Assembly (NCBI GenBank): GCA_018806915.1
Contig: JAGKQI010000083.1
Location: 558,001 to 622,000, forward strand
Reading direction: 5' to 3'
DNA length: 64,000 nucleotides
Source of the DNA: Phytophthora colocasiae
Taxonomy: Eukaryota > Oomycota > Peronosporomycetes > Peronosporales > Peronosporaceae
Each line of letters begins with the position of its first letter. Positions within the stretch are counted from its first letter, which is position 1. Both the position numbers and the translations under genes were made by a program. Shown piece by piece: positions 21,420 to 32,288 of this stretch. The notes under the pieces are model-generated. The model was not told where the DNA came from, did no database searches, and saw only the letters and a program-made list of their open reading frames with translations.

Positions 21420-22907
21420 TTAGAAGGCGGCGTTGCCAGGCCATCGCGGGAACGGAATCACGTCACGGATGTTCTCAATGCCAGTCACGTAACGAACGAG
21501 GCGCTCGAAGCCCAGACCGAAGCCAGCGTGCGGCACCGAGCCGTACTTACGCAGCTCCAGGTACCACTTGTATTCCTCCGGGTTCGCTCCAGATTCACGG
21601 ATACGCGACTCCAGCACGTCCAGACGCTCCTCACGAGCAGATCCACCGATAATCTCGCCCACGTTCGGAACCAGCACGTCAGCAGCCGCCACAGTCTTGC
21701 CATCATCGTTCAGACGCATGTAGAAGCTCTTAAACTCCTTCGGGTAGTCAAAAATCACCACAGGCTTCTTGTACACCGTCTCTGTCAGGTAGCGCTCGTG
21801 CTCTGAGCCGAAATCCGTGCCCCAGACGGGCTTGACAGAGAACTTGCCCTTCTTCAGGTGCTCCGGCTTCAGCAGCAGCTCCACAGCGTCCGTGTATGAG
21901 ATGCGCACGAACGGAGAGTCCACCGTGGCGGCCAGACGCTCCAGCAGTCCCTTCTCGACGTTCTTGTTGAAGAACTCCAGGTCTTCCGTGCAGTGGTCAA
22001 TCGCGTATTGCACGCAGTACTTGAGGTAGTCTTCAGCCAGGTCAATGTCGTCCTTGAGGTCCGCGAAGGCGATTTCCGGCTCAACCATCCAGAACTCGGC
22101 AAGGTGACGCGAGGTGTTGGAGTTCTCAGCACGGAAGGTAGGGCCGAACGTGTACACGTCCGAGAGGGCACAACAGTGCGTCTCAACATTAAGTTGACCG
22201 GACACACTGAGGTACGACGGGCGGTCGAAGAAGTCCTTGGTGTAGTCGATCTTGTTCTCCTTAGTAAGCGGCAGCTTGCCATCTGAGTGCTGGCTGAGCA
22301 GCGTAGTCACACCGAACATCTCACCAGCACCTTCACAGTCCGACTCGGTGATAATGGGCGTATGGATGTACAGGAAGCCGCGCTGGTTGAAGAACTCGTG
22401 AGTGGCGAAGGCCATAGCGTTACGCACGCGCATAGCAGCACCGTGGATGTTGGAACGAGGACGCAAATGCGCGTGAGCACGCAGATGCTCGAGCGTGTGA
22501 CGCTTCTTACTCATAGGGTACGTCGCACTGTCGGGGATGCTGCCGTACACCTTGACCTTAATGGCCTTAACCTCGACCTCCTGTCCCTTCGCGGGGGACT
22601 TGACCACGACTCCCTCAACGCTGAAGGAAGCACCGACACCGCCTGACGCGATGGCGTCAGCGAAGCCTTCAGTCTCCTCCTTGTTGATGACGCACTGCAC
22701 TCCAGCGAAGCACGAGCCATCGTTGATCTCTAGGAAGGCGAAGGCGCCCGCTCCAGCCTCACGCAGCGTCTTGGCCCATCCCTTGATCGTCACACTTTGG
22801 CCCTCGAGCTCCAGGCCGCTGCTTAACAGCTCCTTAACACGGATGCGGTTACGGCGGAAGAGCGTGGAGACCGTCGTCTGCTTGGTGGCGGGCACTACAG
22901 CGTCCAT
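21420..22907 (-). CDS. NARS: Asparaginyl-tRNA synthetase
   Basis: Single exon of 495 residues. The N-terminal OB fold binds the anticodon (VTIKGWAKTLREAGAGAFAF). Class II motifs follow: motif 2 in TFRAENSNTSRHLAEFWMVE and motif 3 in GFGLGFERLVRYVTGIENIR, ending DVIPFPRWPGNAAF, the AsnRS pattern rather than AspRS. It charges tRNA-Asn with asparagine. No clear organelle presequence is seen, so the cytosol is most likely, though the compact form resembles bacterial or organellar enzymes. Confidence 0.93.
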   Translation of the reverse strand: MDAVVPATKQTTVSTLFRRNRIRVKELLSSGLELEGQSVTIKGWAKTLREAGAGAFAFLEINDGSCFAGVQCVINKEETEGFADAIASGGVGASFSVEGVVVKSPAKGQEVEVKAIKVKVYGSIPDSATYPMSKKRHTLEHLRAHAHLRPRSNIHGAAMRVRNAMAFATHEFFNQRGFLYIHTPIITESDCEGAGEMFGVTTLLSQHSDGKLPLTKENKIDYTKDFFDRPSYLSVSGQLNVETHCCALSDVYTFGPTFRAENSNTSRHLAEFWMVEPEIAFADLKDDIDLAEDYLKYCVQYAIDHCTEDLEFFNKNVEKGLLERLAATVDSPFVRISYTDAVELLLKPEHLKKGKFSVKPVWGTDFGSEHERYLTETVYKKPVVIFDYPKEFKSFYMRLNDDGKTVAAADVLVPNVGEIIGGSAREERLDVLESRIRESGANPEEYKWYLELRKYGSVPHAGFGLGFERLVRYVTGIENIRDVIPFPRWPGNAAF

Positions 22908-23086
22908 TTCTGCTGATTTCTATCGGGATTTCTATCGGAGCTCTTGAGCGCTGGTTGTGAAATGACGCTAGGGTGCTTGGATCGGAATGGGTCAGGACGC
23001 ATAAACAAGTGTGATTGGATGAATCGGAACGTATTTTGTCCAAAGAGGGATTTTGGTTGGTTGAAAAGAAATAAGGATGGACTTTA

Positions 23087-23605
23087 ATGCTTGAGTATTC
23101 TTGTGGCGAAAAAAAAAACACGTACTTAGTCGAGGAGATGCAAGTCGTTGGGGTGCGCGTGCAAGCTGCCAAGTCTGGTAAAGTGGTCAAGAAGCTACAG
23201 AGTCATCTGTTGAACTTGCCTAAGTTTCGCAATGTAGTGACTGATCCAGCAACTGACGGTATGAAGCTGGTGCTGCTCAATAAGAGTGACTGCAATTTAG
23301 AAACGTTGCAACCCTTACGTGAACAGTTGAAGAGCTTCCTACGCGTCGGGAGCTTTCGTTTTGTACCTTATGTAGTGCAATTTGACAGTGCTAACGATCG
23401 AACGGAGAGGGAAGCAGAGATAAATAACACGGGAGCCGAGAAACTTGTGGTGAAGACACTACCACCAATTGGAGACGTGACGTTCCGCCCTGTTGACACT
23501 GACAACGTCAGGGTTCTGAGTGTGGGTTTTTCGCTTTGGAATAAACCGTTTATACCGCCCACCCACCCCGAGCAGCTGTGGGGCAGGCATTTTAGGGATT
23601 TTTAA
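23087..23605 (+). pseudogene. TRM5 N-terminal fragment (partial duplicate)
   Basis: An open frame of 172 codons. From about residue 18 to 95 it follows the N-terminus of the full TRM5 gene at 24931-26228 (VVGVRVQAAKSGKVVKKLQ against VVGVRVEAKKIGRVVKKLH; LLNLPKFRNVV against LLNLPRLRNVV). After the segment RFVPYVVQFD, near 23395, the similarity stops and the rest is unrelated. The whole methyltransferase domain is missing, so it cannot modify tRNA. It is a truncated duplicate; expression as a short protein cannot be excluded. Confidence 0.8.
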
Positions 23606-24208
23606 AAAATCCACCCACCCGCAATCCTCGAAACCACCCGGCCACCATATCCGTGGGTGACAAACTTCCGGTCACTCTTTTTTAACTTGAGTTAACTATT
23701 GAATGGGTTGAGACCTACACGTAAGGGGTCACTTTACAACTACTTGGTTTTTGTTTGCAGGTTGGTAGGCCCTGGTGTGGCCATGCTGGAAGGCCTCTGC
23801 GATGGTGTGACCACTTCGTCGTCACCCACAGACATGCACTACTAAAAACAGGAATAAGATGCATTCAGTGTTCATTATCGATTTTCCTTGTTTCTGCAAA
23901 GGGGGCGACGGGCAAAAGTATTGTGAACGTTCGCACGCAAACCCCGCAGTACGTCGGTACATAAGGGCCTCCTGGCGGTCCACTGGTCAACGCACCACAA
24001 AGCAACGCACTTGGCAGGCGTTCGAGTATATCCAGGGACTTACTTTCCAGGTATATAAGAAATTAGCATTCGAAAAATCCCTTTCAAATTCGAACTTAAT
24101 CGAGTCAGATCGCACCTAACAGGCCAAATTCCATATGTTTTATTTATCCAAAAAAACCACCCACCCACAGACAACAACAAACCCCCCAGGCATCCTTGAC
24201 TTTTGGGG
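23606..24208. other. Repeat-like spacer with CCACCCACCC motifs
   Basis: This spacer separates the TRM5 fragment from the NAA50 copy. Related short segments at about 23565-23640 and 24155-24215 both have CCACCCACCC and CAGGCATYYT, suggesting a small direct duplication or element ends. No gene is seen. Confidence 0.4.
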
Positions 24209-24815
24209 TTTTCCGGAACCCTGGACAACGTACAGCAGCTTCATGACATCAATGAGAAGCTGTTTCCAGTCAAGTATGGCGACGCGTTCTATGAGTACGT
24301 GACGGATGCACCAGAAGGATATTGTAAACTCGGTACGCAATTTTTTTTTTTTTTGAAACAGAAGAACGAACGAAATATCTCAATGTGTTTCTACGTACAG
24401 CATTCACAGATGACGGGACTGCTGCTGGGGCAGTATGCTGCGAGGTGGAGAAGGTGAAAATATCGGGTCAACGTTGCTATCGTCTGTGCATTTTGACAAT
24501 TGGCGTACTGGAAGAGTATCGTCGATCCAAACTAGGTGCGTCATCGATCTCTCTTTCTGGACCTGAAGTTCTGAGATACATCATCTTACTGTTTGTTGCT
24601 TAAACAAATCTGCAGGTACTTTGCTACTTGAAAGTGTAATTGCACAGGCTCGCAAGGACGGACTTGCGTACGTGTATCTCCAGGTACAGAGCTGCAACAC
24701 GGCTGCCCAACGTTTCTACTTCAATCACGGCTTCGAAGTTGCTAAGCTCGTGCGTAACTACTACTCACAACTCAATCCTCCACACTCGTTCTTGCTACGG
24801 AAGCACCTCAGATGA
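24209..24815 (+). pseudogene. NAA50-like acetyltransferase copy lacking its 5' end
   Basis: Exons about 24209-24332, 24401-24535 and 24616-24815 join in frame. They give VQQLHDINEKLFPVKYGDAF, DDGTAAGAVCCEVEK, the acetyl-CoA loop region EEYRRSKLGTLLLE, and YVYLQVQSCNTAAQRFYFNH. These match NAA50 and the intact gene at 26299-26919. No ATG is found in frame upstream of the first exon, and the residues before VQQLHD are replaced by spacer sequence. It is therefore probably dead or starts from an unseen upstream exon. Exon boundaries are at the same places as in the intact copy. Confidence 0.75.
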
Positions 24816-24930
24816 CCATTTCACTACAATATGATACCGGTACGTAGTTGATCAATGATGTGTTCCACCTTAAATTTATGTGTTCCACATCATTTCTAAT
24901 GGCCATCAATTTCTCTCCATTATTGCACCC

Positions 24931-26228
24931 ATGTCTAAGCCTTTGCTCGATAAGAACCTGTTCAAGAAGACCTTAGAGGTCGTTGGCGTACGTGTAGAAG
25001 CCAAGAAGATCGGTCGCGTAGTGAAGAAGCTCCATGGTCACTTGTTGAACCTGCCGCGTCTGCGTAATGTGGTCCCAGACCCGACCAATCCGGATCCGTA
25101 CAAGAATTCAAGCAGTAAACTCATTCTGCTTAACTCTAAAGTGAAAGACATGGAGACTTTGCAGCCTCTGAATGAAGAATTAGTCACTTTTCTTAAAGAA
25201 GAAAGTCTGGCTTTTGTAAGCCACGCTATTGAATTGGACTACAGTTATTTCGCTGTGGACCAAGTTCTAAGTGAACTTCTGCCGAAGGGAATGGACATTC
25301 CCAGCTCTTTCGAGACGGTTGGACACATCGCACACTTAAATTTGAGAGACAACCAGTTGCCGTACAAGAACGTCATTGGACAAGTCATTCTGGACAAGAA
25401 TGCACAGATCCGGACTGTTGTCAACAAGACGGACAACATTGAGACCAAGTTTCGAACGTTCCCAATGGAAGTTCTAGCTGGCGATGACGATATGGAGGTG
25501 GAGGTGCATGAGAGCAAGGCCACGTTCCGATTCAATTACGCAGAGGTGTACTGGAACTCGAGACTGCAACAGGAACATTTGCGGATCATCCGACAGATCA
25601 AGCCACATGATGTGGTTTGTGATATGATGTGTGGCATTGGACCCTTTGCCATCCCTGTGGCTCTGAATGGCAGTAAGGTCTTAGCGAACGACTTGAACCC
25701 TCGTAGCTTCCACTACTTGAAGGAGAACATCGTGCTCAACAAGGTGGAGAAGCTCGTCACACCGTACAACTTGGATGGACGCGAGTTTTTGGCCACGTTG
25801 CTGAGCGAGAAGAAGCAATTCACACAAGTGTTAATGAACCTGCCGGCTATTGCGCTAGAGTTCCTTGATGCGTTCCCGGGACAGTTCGACCACTGGGAAG
25901 GAGAGCTTCCATACATCCACTGCTACTGCTTCTCCAATGCCGAAGACGTCCAGCTGGACGTGAAGGAGGTAAGAATCGATAGTTCTTGTGACGCAATTAT
26001 CGTTCTAATGTTTGTTTTCTATTGTTACAGCGTGCTGAGAAGATCATGGGAGGCAAATTAGACCCGGAGAGGACGTCATTCCACCTTGTACGTGATGTGG
26101 CGCCCAAGAAGGTCATGGTGTGCATTTCGTTCCAGCTACCAGAGTCTATCGCGTTCAGCTCGGAGCGTCAAGAGTCCAAGCAAGACGATTCGAAGCGACG
26201 GAAGCTTGAAGAGGGAGCCTCTGCTTAA
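24931..26228 (+). CDS. TRM5: tRNA (guanine37-N1)-methyltransferase TRM5
   Basis: Two exons, 24931-25968 and 26031-26228, 411 residues. The N-terminal D1 domain has VVGVRVEAKKIGRVV. The class I methyltransferase domain has VYWNSRLQQEHLR, the SAM-binding VCDMMCGIGPFAIPVALNG, VLANDLNPRSFHYLKENI, and the catalytic-loop NLPAIALEFLDAF. The enzyme uses S-adenosylmethionine to make m1G37 next to the anticodon, preventing frameshifts. The start at 24931 (MSKPLLDKNLF) is preferred over a weaker upstream frame. A partial copy lies upstream at 23087. Confidence 0.93.
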
Positions 26229-26298
26229 GACATTGCAATAGAGCTTTCACAAGACAACAAGAAGGAAAAACAAGCGCATTTCGAGGCTTTTTAGAAAT

Positions 26299-26919
26299 CT
26301 ACGGAGTGAGCTGTCTGCGCAGTACGTAGCAGTCTGGTGGCTCAATGCGCTTGTAGTAATTGCGCAGGATCTGTGTGGCTTCGAAGCCATGTGAGAGATA
26401 GAAACGCAGTGCTGCAGTGTTGCTGGTCTGGACATGAAGGTAAATCTGCACCATTCCATCCTTGATGGACTGTGCAATAGCTCCTTCAAGCAGTCGACTG
26501 CCTGTATCAACAAGACATTAGTACGTGTGGTTCAAAATCATCTATAGAAGTTCAAACCCTACCGATTCTAGCACGTCGATAGGTTTCCAGGACTCCAAGA
26601 GTCATGATGTACGTGCGTTCGAGGCCTACAGATCCTTCTGCAATTGGTTCTCGTCGACAACAGATTGCTCCAACTGCGTAACCTCCGACACAAGCTGATC
26701 GTTCACCATTAAAAAGTTAATCTTTGGCATCATTAGGAGGGACGAAAAGAGCCTTATACCTAGTTGTGCGTAGCCTTCGGAACAGCTCACGACCTCCTTG
26801 TAGAACGCCAAGTTGTACCGTACAGGGAAGAGCTGTAGATTAAGTTCTCGCAGTCGCTGGACGTTGCTCTTGTCCACTGGTCCAATCTCCACGGCCATTG
26901 CCGCTCGACCCTTCTCCAT
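26299..26919 (-). CDS. NAA50: N-alpha-acetyltransferase 50
   Basis: Three exons, 26919-26760, 26694-26563 and 26501-26299, give 164 residues. The N-terminus has QRLRELNLQLFPVRYNLAFY, the NAA50 substrate-binding region. The centre has VGGYAVGAICCRRE and RTYIMTLGVLETYRRARIGS, the acetyl-CoA loop (R/QxxGxG/A-like). The C-terminus has YLHVQTSNTAALRFYLSHGF and ILRNYYKRIEPPDCYVL. NAA50 acetylates protein N-termini starting Met-hydrophobic and associates with the NatA complex at the ribosome. A second ATG at 26898 could also serve. Only 122 bp separate it from the divergent secreted-protein gene. Confidence 0.92.
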
Positions 26920-27041
26920 CTTACGGACAAATCGGTTATGGTTTGACACTATCAGCCCGAGAATGAACGTAACGACACAACTTGAAATGGATCCAGTGGT
27001 CACACTGCGATCTTCCACGCATCAAACACTATCTAGAGTCA

Positions 27042-27637
27042 TCATGAAGGTGCTTCTCCTCCTCGTTCTACCCGTTGTGTTCTCAAGGAAGCAGCAAGGA
27101 ACGCCTCACCCTCCTCCTGAGCCTGGTATGCCCACTGCGAACGAGTTGGCAGTGGCAAAGAACCAGGTGAAGCCTGTACTAGCATCTTCAAATCTGCTCG
27201 ACAGTCACGACTTCTTCGTATGCGGCTCCAATGTCCCTGGAATCAATGGACACTACATCATGCAGTCTTCGGAAGTAGTACAGTCGGATCCAGATACCCC
27301 TGTGTATTTCCGAGAAGATGACGACCAACAAGATTCTTCTCAAGTGGCTCTTCCAGATACAGCGACGGACTTCCGTTTATTCCGACACAATGGGTTCTGG
27401 ATGCTTGCAGACGTGGAGCCCTGGCCACCAGTGACTCATTTCCGCTGTGACCCCACCAAGACGCACGTGATTGGACTTGACGTGACGGAATTGTGTGGAT
27501 TGGGACAGATCACGCCACCTCGGATCGGCTACTCGCCTGCAAGGCCTAAGCTTGGATATTTCCCTCTTACACTGCAACGTGATCCATGTCAACTACAGAT
27601 TGAAGCGAGTATGAGCAACTTCTCGGATGAACTGTAA
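27042..27637 (+). CDS. Small secreted protein, unrecognised
   Basis: 198 residues. The start MKVLLLLVLPVVFS is a compact signal peptide, followed by a proline-rich spacer (TPHPPPEPGMP). The mature part has few cysteines (FFVCGSN, FRCDP, LCGLG, DPCQLQ) and aromatic-rich segments (FRLFRHNGFWMLADVEPWPP). I do not recognise a domain. No RXLR or LFLAK motif is seen. The stop overlaps a possible splice donor (GTAAGT), so a further exon is possible, though the convergent gene ends only 30 bp away. Confidence 0.7.
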
Positions 27638-27667
27638 GTTTTGTATCTGAAAATTAGTTTTCATGTT

Positions 27668-29482
27668 CTAGTTCCACATGACTGCAAGGTTCTGCTTCTT
27701 AATCGCAAATACACAAGCTAAAGGAAGGTGATCGGATGGGCATTGAGCATTGGGGAGCCATTCGGAAGACCGACCAGCAACGTTAGGGAGGATCGGAGCT
27801 GCACAACCAGGATTGTGTTTTATCCATTCAATATCTTGGACGCTAACGGGTACACGAACGTCTTGGCCGGTGGCTTCCAGTTCCTCAAGCGTTGGGAGTT
27901 GAAGCAACTGGAAAGGTGTGAGCTGCCCCGTTGAGTGGAAAATGTAGTCGATAGTACCTTGAAACTTGTCGCTCGAGAAAGTAAGCTCGGGCTCGCTCAT
28001 GTATTCAGCATAGGCGCCGTACGCACTCTCCATCATCTCGTTGTGTACGAGGAGACTGTCACGATCTGCTCGACGTTGTAGAGTTCCAGTTGCAGAAGAT
28101 AGAAGTGGGCGGGGACATACCAAAGCGTTGACTATCGGCTTCCCATGCTTCGAATCACTAGCGTATCGAGGTGTATATCCGGATCCGAACGAAATCTCGT
28201 ACGGTTTGACGTCTGGAGGCACATCAGGAGCAAGGAATACAGGTTTTTCATCTGAGAATCTCGTCGTTGACGCAGTTGTATGCTCTAATGTGGTTCCAGG
28301 AGTTGAGGGCTGACTCCAAAAGCCCCAGCCATGTTCATTGCGGGCCATAACTCGGAACTGGTAGGTCATATCGGCACTTAGAGACGTCACAATGAACGAA
28401 TTGACAGATCCGTCTGGTACGGAGAGTTCATACAGGAAACCTGACGTCTTTCTCGAACAGTTTCTGACCGCGATTTTGTATTCCAGAATGGGAACGAATG
28501 GAGTAAGTGACGTTAACGATGGTTTCGGGGGCTTCCAGGATATACGCAAAGACGAAGACGTAGGATCATCGATCTCTGGGCGTCCAGGAGCTGCTGGAGC
28601 CTCTGGAACAGGTCGTCGACGACCTGTAAGGATGGTGTGGTAGACGTCACTACTCGGAGTGGCGTTAAAGGTCCCAGCCAGCACAATGGGTAGCTGGAAA
28701 TCCGCGTTAAATACTGCAAGTTGACGGCACAAATATTCGGTCTGAAGCACTCGAACAGTTTCCATCTCGGTCGTAATTCCACTTGCAAGTTGCGTGTTAA
28801 CTACACAAATTGCTGAGGGTAACGCAGAAGTCTCCCATGGTTGTAAACAGACCAGCAACGCTAGTTTATCTTGTCTCGCTCTTGCTGCAAGATTAGCTGC
28901 ATTGATAGTAGCGCACAAGTCGTTCAAGTGGATTTCGGAAGACCGGAACAGTTGAAAAGTGCTTTTCCGGAACGCCGTCACTAAACCTTCGTCGATTTCA
29001 TTGGTAACTGAAACAGAATTTGGAGCTGCAGATGTAGCGTAAAGACTGTCGTAACCAGCGATGGCTAGTTCTGTGGCCCACCATTCGTCGTATTCATCAA
29101 CTTCCTAGATCCCGATCAAGTTAATGTTATTCTTTTTCTTCTTAAAACGTCAATGAAATTGCTGCTAACCTGTAGACACATGATATCGGCATCGTACGAC
29201 AGCATTTCTCTATATCAATTCAACAGAATACGCTTTAGAATTGAGTTCTACAAACTTTGTAATTGCCTAAACGAACCGGAGTAGTTTTTCTCGTCGTTGG
29301 CGGATGTTCAAGATGGCTACACTGACGTAACTTTTGCCTCGCTGCATCCTTCTTGTACCCATTTGCGACAAAACATTATACGTCAGTACAGACACTTTCT
29401 CCAAGTCCGCTAACTCCGCCAAGTCCGCTACATCCTTCTTCGCAGGCACAAATGCTCGGAACTCGGATGAATCCATCCTCAA
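27668..29482 (-). CDS. EEP (CCR4/nocturnin-type) nuclease-fold protein with inserted FN3 domain
   Basis: Three exons, 29482-29277, 29209-29170 and 29104-27668, give 560 residues. It opens with the EEP pattern SVLTYNVLSQM and ADIMCLQEVDEYDEWW, then AICVVNTQLASG and LPIVLAGTFNATPSSDVY. An FN3 domain at about residues 250-355 (LRISWKPPKPS, LSADMTYQFRVMARNEHGW) interrupts the fold. The fold then resumes with SDKFQGTIDYIFHS and ends PSDHLPLACVF. In active family members NTQ is NTH and GTFN is GDFN/ADLN. Both catalytic residues are changed here, although the Glu of LQEV and the final His remain. Inferred: an inactive or altered relative of poly(A)-degrading enzymes. Confidence 0.82.
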
Positions 29483-29655
29483 ACATGGCTACATCTTCAA
29501 ATAGACACATGGCTACATAATTTCCAAAATAAAATGTATATCTGGTAGTCACATCATCTTTACATCAAAAACAAAAAAAATTATTCCAGGTAGTCAAGTC
29601 TCACTTCCAGTCGTTGTCTTATAGCCATTAGACAACCTTTGCCACTCCATCAAGC

Positions 29656-32241
29656 ATGACGGAGCAACAGGACAAGGAACTGGAGCTGCTTACGCCTCCG
29701 CCACGTGGCGCCCAATCATTGAAGCGTCCAGGACTTCCTTCTCCCACGCTTCTGTACTCGTCCGACGGTCGTTACGTCTTCCAGCGTCAAACGCACGTGC
29801 TTCGTGTGTTGCACGCTAAAAGTGGTCGCGTACTGCACGAATGTGTGCGTGAGGGCAATCGCAGCCCCGTGACTGCTCTCGCAGTGCATCCTCACAATGC
29901 ATTGCAACTATTGGCTGCTTATAAAGATGGCTACATTCTAGTTTGGGATTTCGTGGAACAGAAGCCATTAGTGGAGTTGGAAGTTGGCCACCCTGTGCTG
30001 TGGATGGCTTCAAGTCGTACGAGTCCATCGCAATTGCTTTTGGTTGTTCGGTCGGCCCCGAAGACGTGGAGATTGGATGAATTTAGTCTCAAACTCAAGA
30101 AAAAAGGTCGAACATTGTTCTATAATGCCAAAACGCCATTCAAAACGGCGGCGTTGCAGAGCTACACAAGTCCTCAAGGTCAAGGAGACGAAGCTTCAGT
30201 TGGAGATTATGTCGTTCTAGCTTCGAAAAACAAATTGGTGACAATGTGGCTCACTCCCAAGGATGCAGAAGATTCCAGTAAGAGGAAAATAAAGTCCCAC
30301 AAGATCCGACACGTTCACAACGTCATGTGCGTTGCAGTGAGCCCTACGCAGCGTGAATTCTCCATTGGTGATGAAGAGGGACAGATCCACCGGTACCTTT
30401 ACCAGGACCAGAGTGATAAAAGCTCGATTTTTGCTGCTAAAATGCACTGGCATTCCCATGCTGTGCACTGTCTCCAGTACGCGAGTGACGGACAGTTCTT
30501 GATGTCTGGTGGTGAGGAGTGTGTGCTGGTTTCTTGGCATTTGGAGTCTGGACGTCGCGCGTATCTCCCACGTCTCCCGTCGTCGGTGGAGGTCATCGCG
30601 GCTCGACAGGACGGTGGTGTGTACGCTGTAGCTCTTGCTGACAATGTTCTGTTCCAGTACAACTCGGTGACTCGCGAACAGGAATGGGAAGCGCGTGGCT
30701 TGGCGCGTGCTGGCAATTCATCTGCGGACGCCCTCCCGATGCGTCAATTGGTGGTGGACCCGTTCACCAAGTCGTTAGTTCTTAACGGTGCGTCCGGCGC
30801 CGGTGTGCTGCAGTTCTACGAACCGTTTTCCGACCGCGTGTTGCAAACGCTGCTGCTGTCTGAGCGCAACCACATTGCACGTACGGAGGACGAGAAGCCG
30901 CAGATTCTGCAGGCGTCGCACACCTGTTTCAGTGCACGTGGCAATGATCTGGTGACGCTGCACGCCCCCGTGACGGCCAAGTACGGAGACCTACAGGCGC
31001 TGAGATTCTGGACGCGACGAGTGGATGGTTCGTTCTTCGTGAACACGTCGGTGGACGCACCGCACGGCCGCTCACGTGTGACGAGCGTGACGTTCTCACC
31101 CTCTCCGAACGGAGACTGCGTGGTGACGGCGGACGAAAAGGGTGACTTCAAGGTGTGGGAGAAGCGGGTAGTGGAAGGCAGCGTCTCGTGGCACTGCCAG
31201 TCCGTCGTCCGGTTCCGTGACGAGCCCATTACGGCCGTGGGCTTCGCGCGTGATGGTTCTCTGCTTGCAGTGGCATACGGCTCAAAGCTGACACTTTGGG
31301 ACGTGGCGACGCACTCTTTACGTCGCGTGATCACCTCAGCGGACGGTGAAAAGATCACTCAAGTGATTTTCCCCGGTATCAACTCGCCGTACGTTGTGAT
31401 GGTAACCAGGGTTCAGTTGCAGGTGTGGAGCTTGTTGTCATTGTCACTGTGGTGGCGCTACCTGGTTCCGAGGAGCTGTGTGGTGGCTGAAGACACGTTG
31501 CACGAGCGTTTCCTGGTCTGGATGAACACACTTGACCACAATACAGAGGAGAGGAACAACCTGGTACTGGTCTTCGAAGCGCAGTCGCCTGTGCCCACGT
31601 GCATCCGTGTGTTTAACATTGGTTGCAAAGTGTGGACCGCCGGTTTCCACCCCGGTACTGGAGATATCGTGCTGCTTGACATGAGAGGAGCCGTATGGAG
31701 GCTAGATGGCCCTAACGCTCGGTCGGCCGACGCTCTACGTCAGAAGGAAGCTCATATCGCAGCTATTGCGGCGCGCAACGCCTCTAAGGATGGAGAACAG
31801 GAGGCCAAGGCACTGAGTAACATCTACCTCGCCGCCCGTGGTGGTGGTGCCTCGAAGAAGAACGGGAACAAGCACGCTGGTCCGACCGGCGTGGCAGTCA
31901 ACGCTTCTGCGGCTTCCAGTCTGTTTGACGCGCCGGCCCACGTGTTGCCGTCGATGACGGCGCTGTACCGGTCGTTCATGGACACGATGCTGCCTAAGCC
32001 GCATCAAGTTGTGGAAGAGAACGAGACGGAGAAGAAGACACCCGGTGAATCAACGAAGAAGAAGAACAAACGCAAGAAGAAGCAACAGACGGAGACTGAA
32101 CCGAACGCCAATGAGAACGGAGAACAACGGAAGCGTACGAAGCGCCAAGTCGAGAAGGAACTGGCCAACACGGAGTTGCAGCAGAAGACGTACTCGAAGT
32201 TACTCGAGACATTCCGCAACAGTAAAGCTCGTCGGGCGTAA
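29656..32241 (+). CDS. WDR75: WDR75/UTP17-like U3 snoRNP WD40 protein
   Basis: Single exon of 861 residues. WD40-type repeats run through most of the protein (VTALAVHPHNALQLLAAYKD, HAVHCLQYASDGQFLMSGGE, VTSVTFSPSPNGDCVVTADE, ITAVGFARDGSLLAVAYG), forming two propellers. The C-terminus is a lysine-rich tail (KKKNKRKKKQ) like a nucleolar targeting region. The order and length fit WDR75/Nan1, part of the t-UTP subcomplex needed for rRNA transcription and early pre-18S processing. Another nucleolar WD40 protein is possible but less likely. Confidence 0.8.
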   Translation: MTEQQDKELELLTPPPRGAQSLKRPGLPSPTLLYSSDGRYVFQRQTHVLRVLHAKSGRVLHECVREGNRSPVTALAVHPHNALQLLAAYKDGYILVWDFVEQKPLVELEVGHPVLWMASSRTSPSQLLLVVRSAPKTWRLDEFSLKLKKKGRTLFYNAKTPFKTAALQSYTSPQGQGDEASVGDYVVLASKNKLVTMWLTPKDAEDSSKRKIKSHKIRHVHNVMCVAVSPTQREFSIGDEEGQIHRYLYQDQSDKSSIFAAKMHWHSHAVHCLQYASDGQFLMSGGEECVLVSWHLESGRRAYLPRLPSSVEVIAARQDGGVYAVALADNVLFQYNSVTREQEWEARGLARAGNSSADALPMRQLVVDPFTKSLVLNGASGAGVLQFYEPFSDRVLQTLLLSERNHIARTEDEKPQILQASHTCFSARGNDLVTLHAPVTAKYGDLQALRFWTRRVDGSFFVNTSVDAPHGRSRVTSVTFSPSPNGDCVVTADEKGDFKVWEKRVVEGSVSWHCQSVVRFRDEPITAVGFARDGSLLAVAYGSKLTLWDVATHSLRRVITSADGEKITQVIFPGINSPYVVMVTRVQLQVWSLLSLSLWWRYLVPRSCVVAEDTLHERFLVWMNTLDHNTEERNNLVLVFEAQSPVPTCIRVFNIGCKVWTAGFHPGTGDIVLLDMRGAVWRLDGPNARSADALRQKEAHIAAIAARNASKDGEQEAKALSNIYLAARGGGASKKNGNKHAGPTGVAVNASAASSLFDAPAHVLPSMTALYRSFMDTMLPKPHQVVEENETEKKTPGESTKKKNKRKKKQQTETEPNANENGEQRKRTKRQVEKELANTELQQKTYSKLLETFRNSKARRA

Positions 32242-32288
32242 GTCTCCTCAATAGATTTACATGTTTTAGCTTAAGGGTTAATGTCTAT

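Noticed and set aside
21408..22646. Several plus-strand frames across the asparaginyl-tRNA synthetase gene
   Set aside because: They mirror the GC-biased third positions of NARS on the other strand.
24850..24900. Near-inverted repeat of GTGTTCCAC in the TRM5 leader
   Set aside because: The arms do not pair well enough to suggest a stem or a site.
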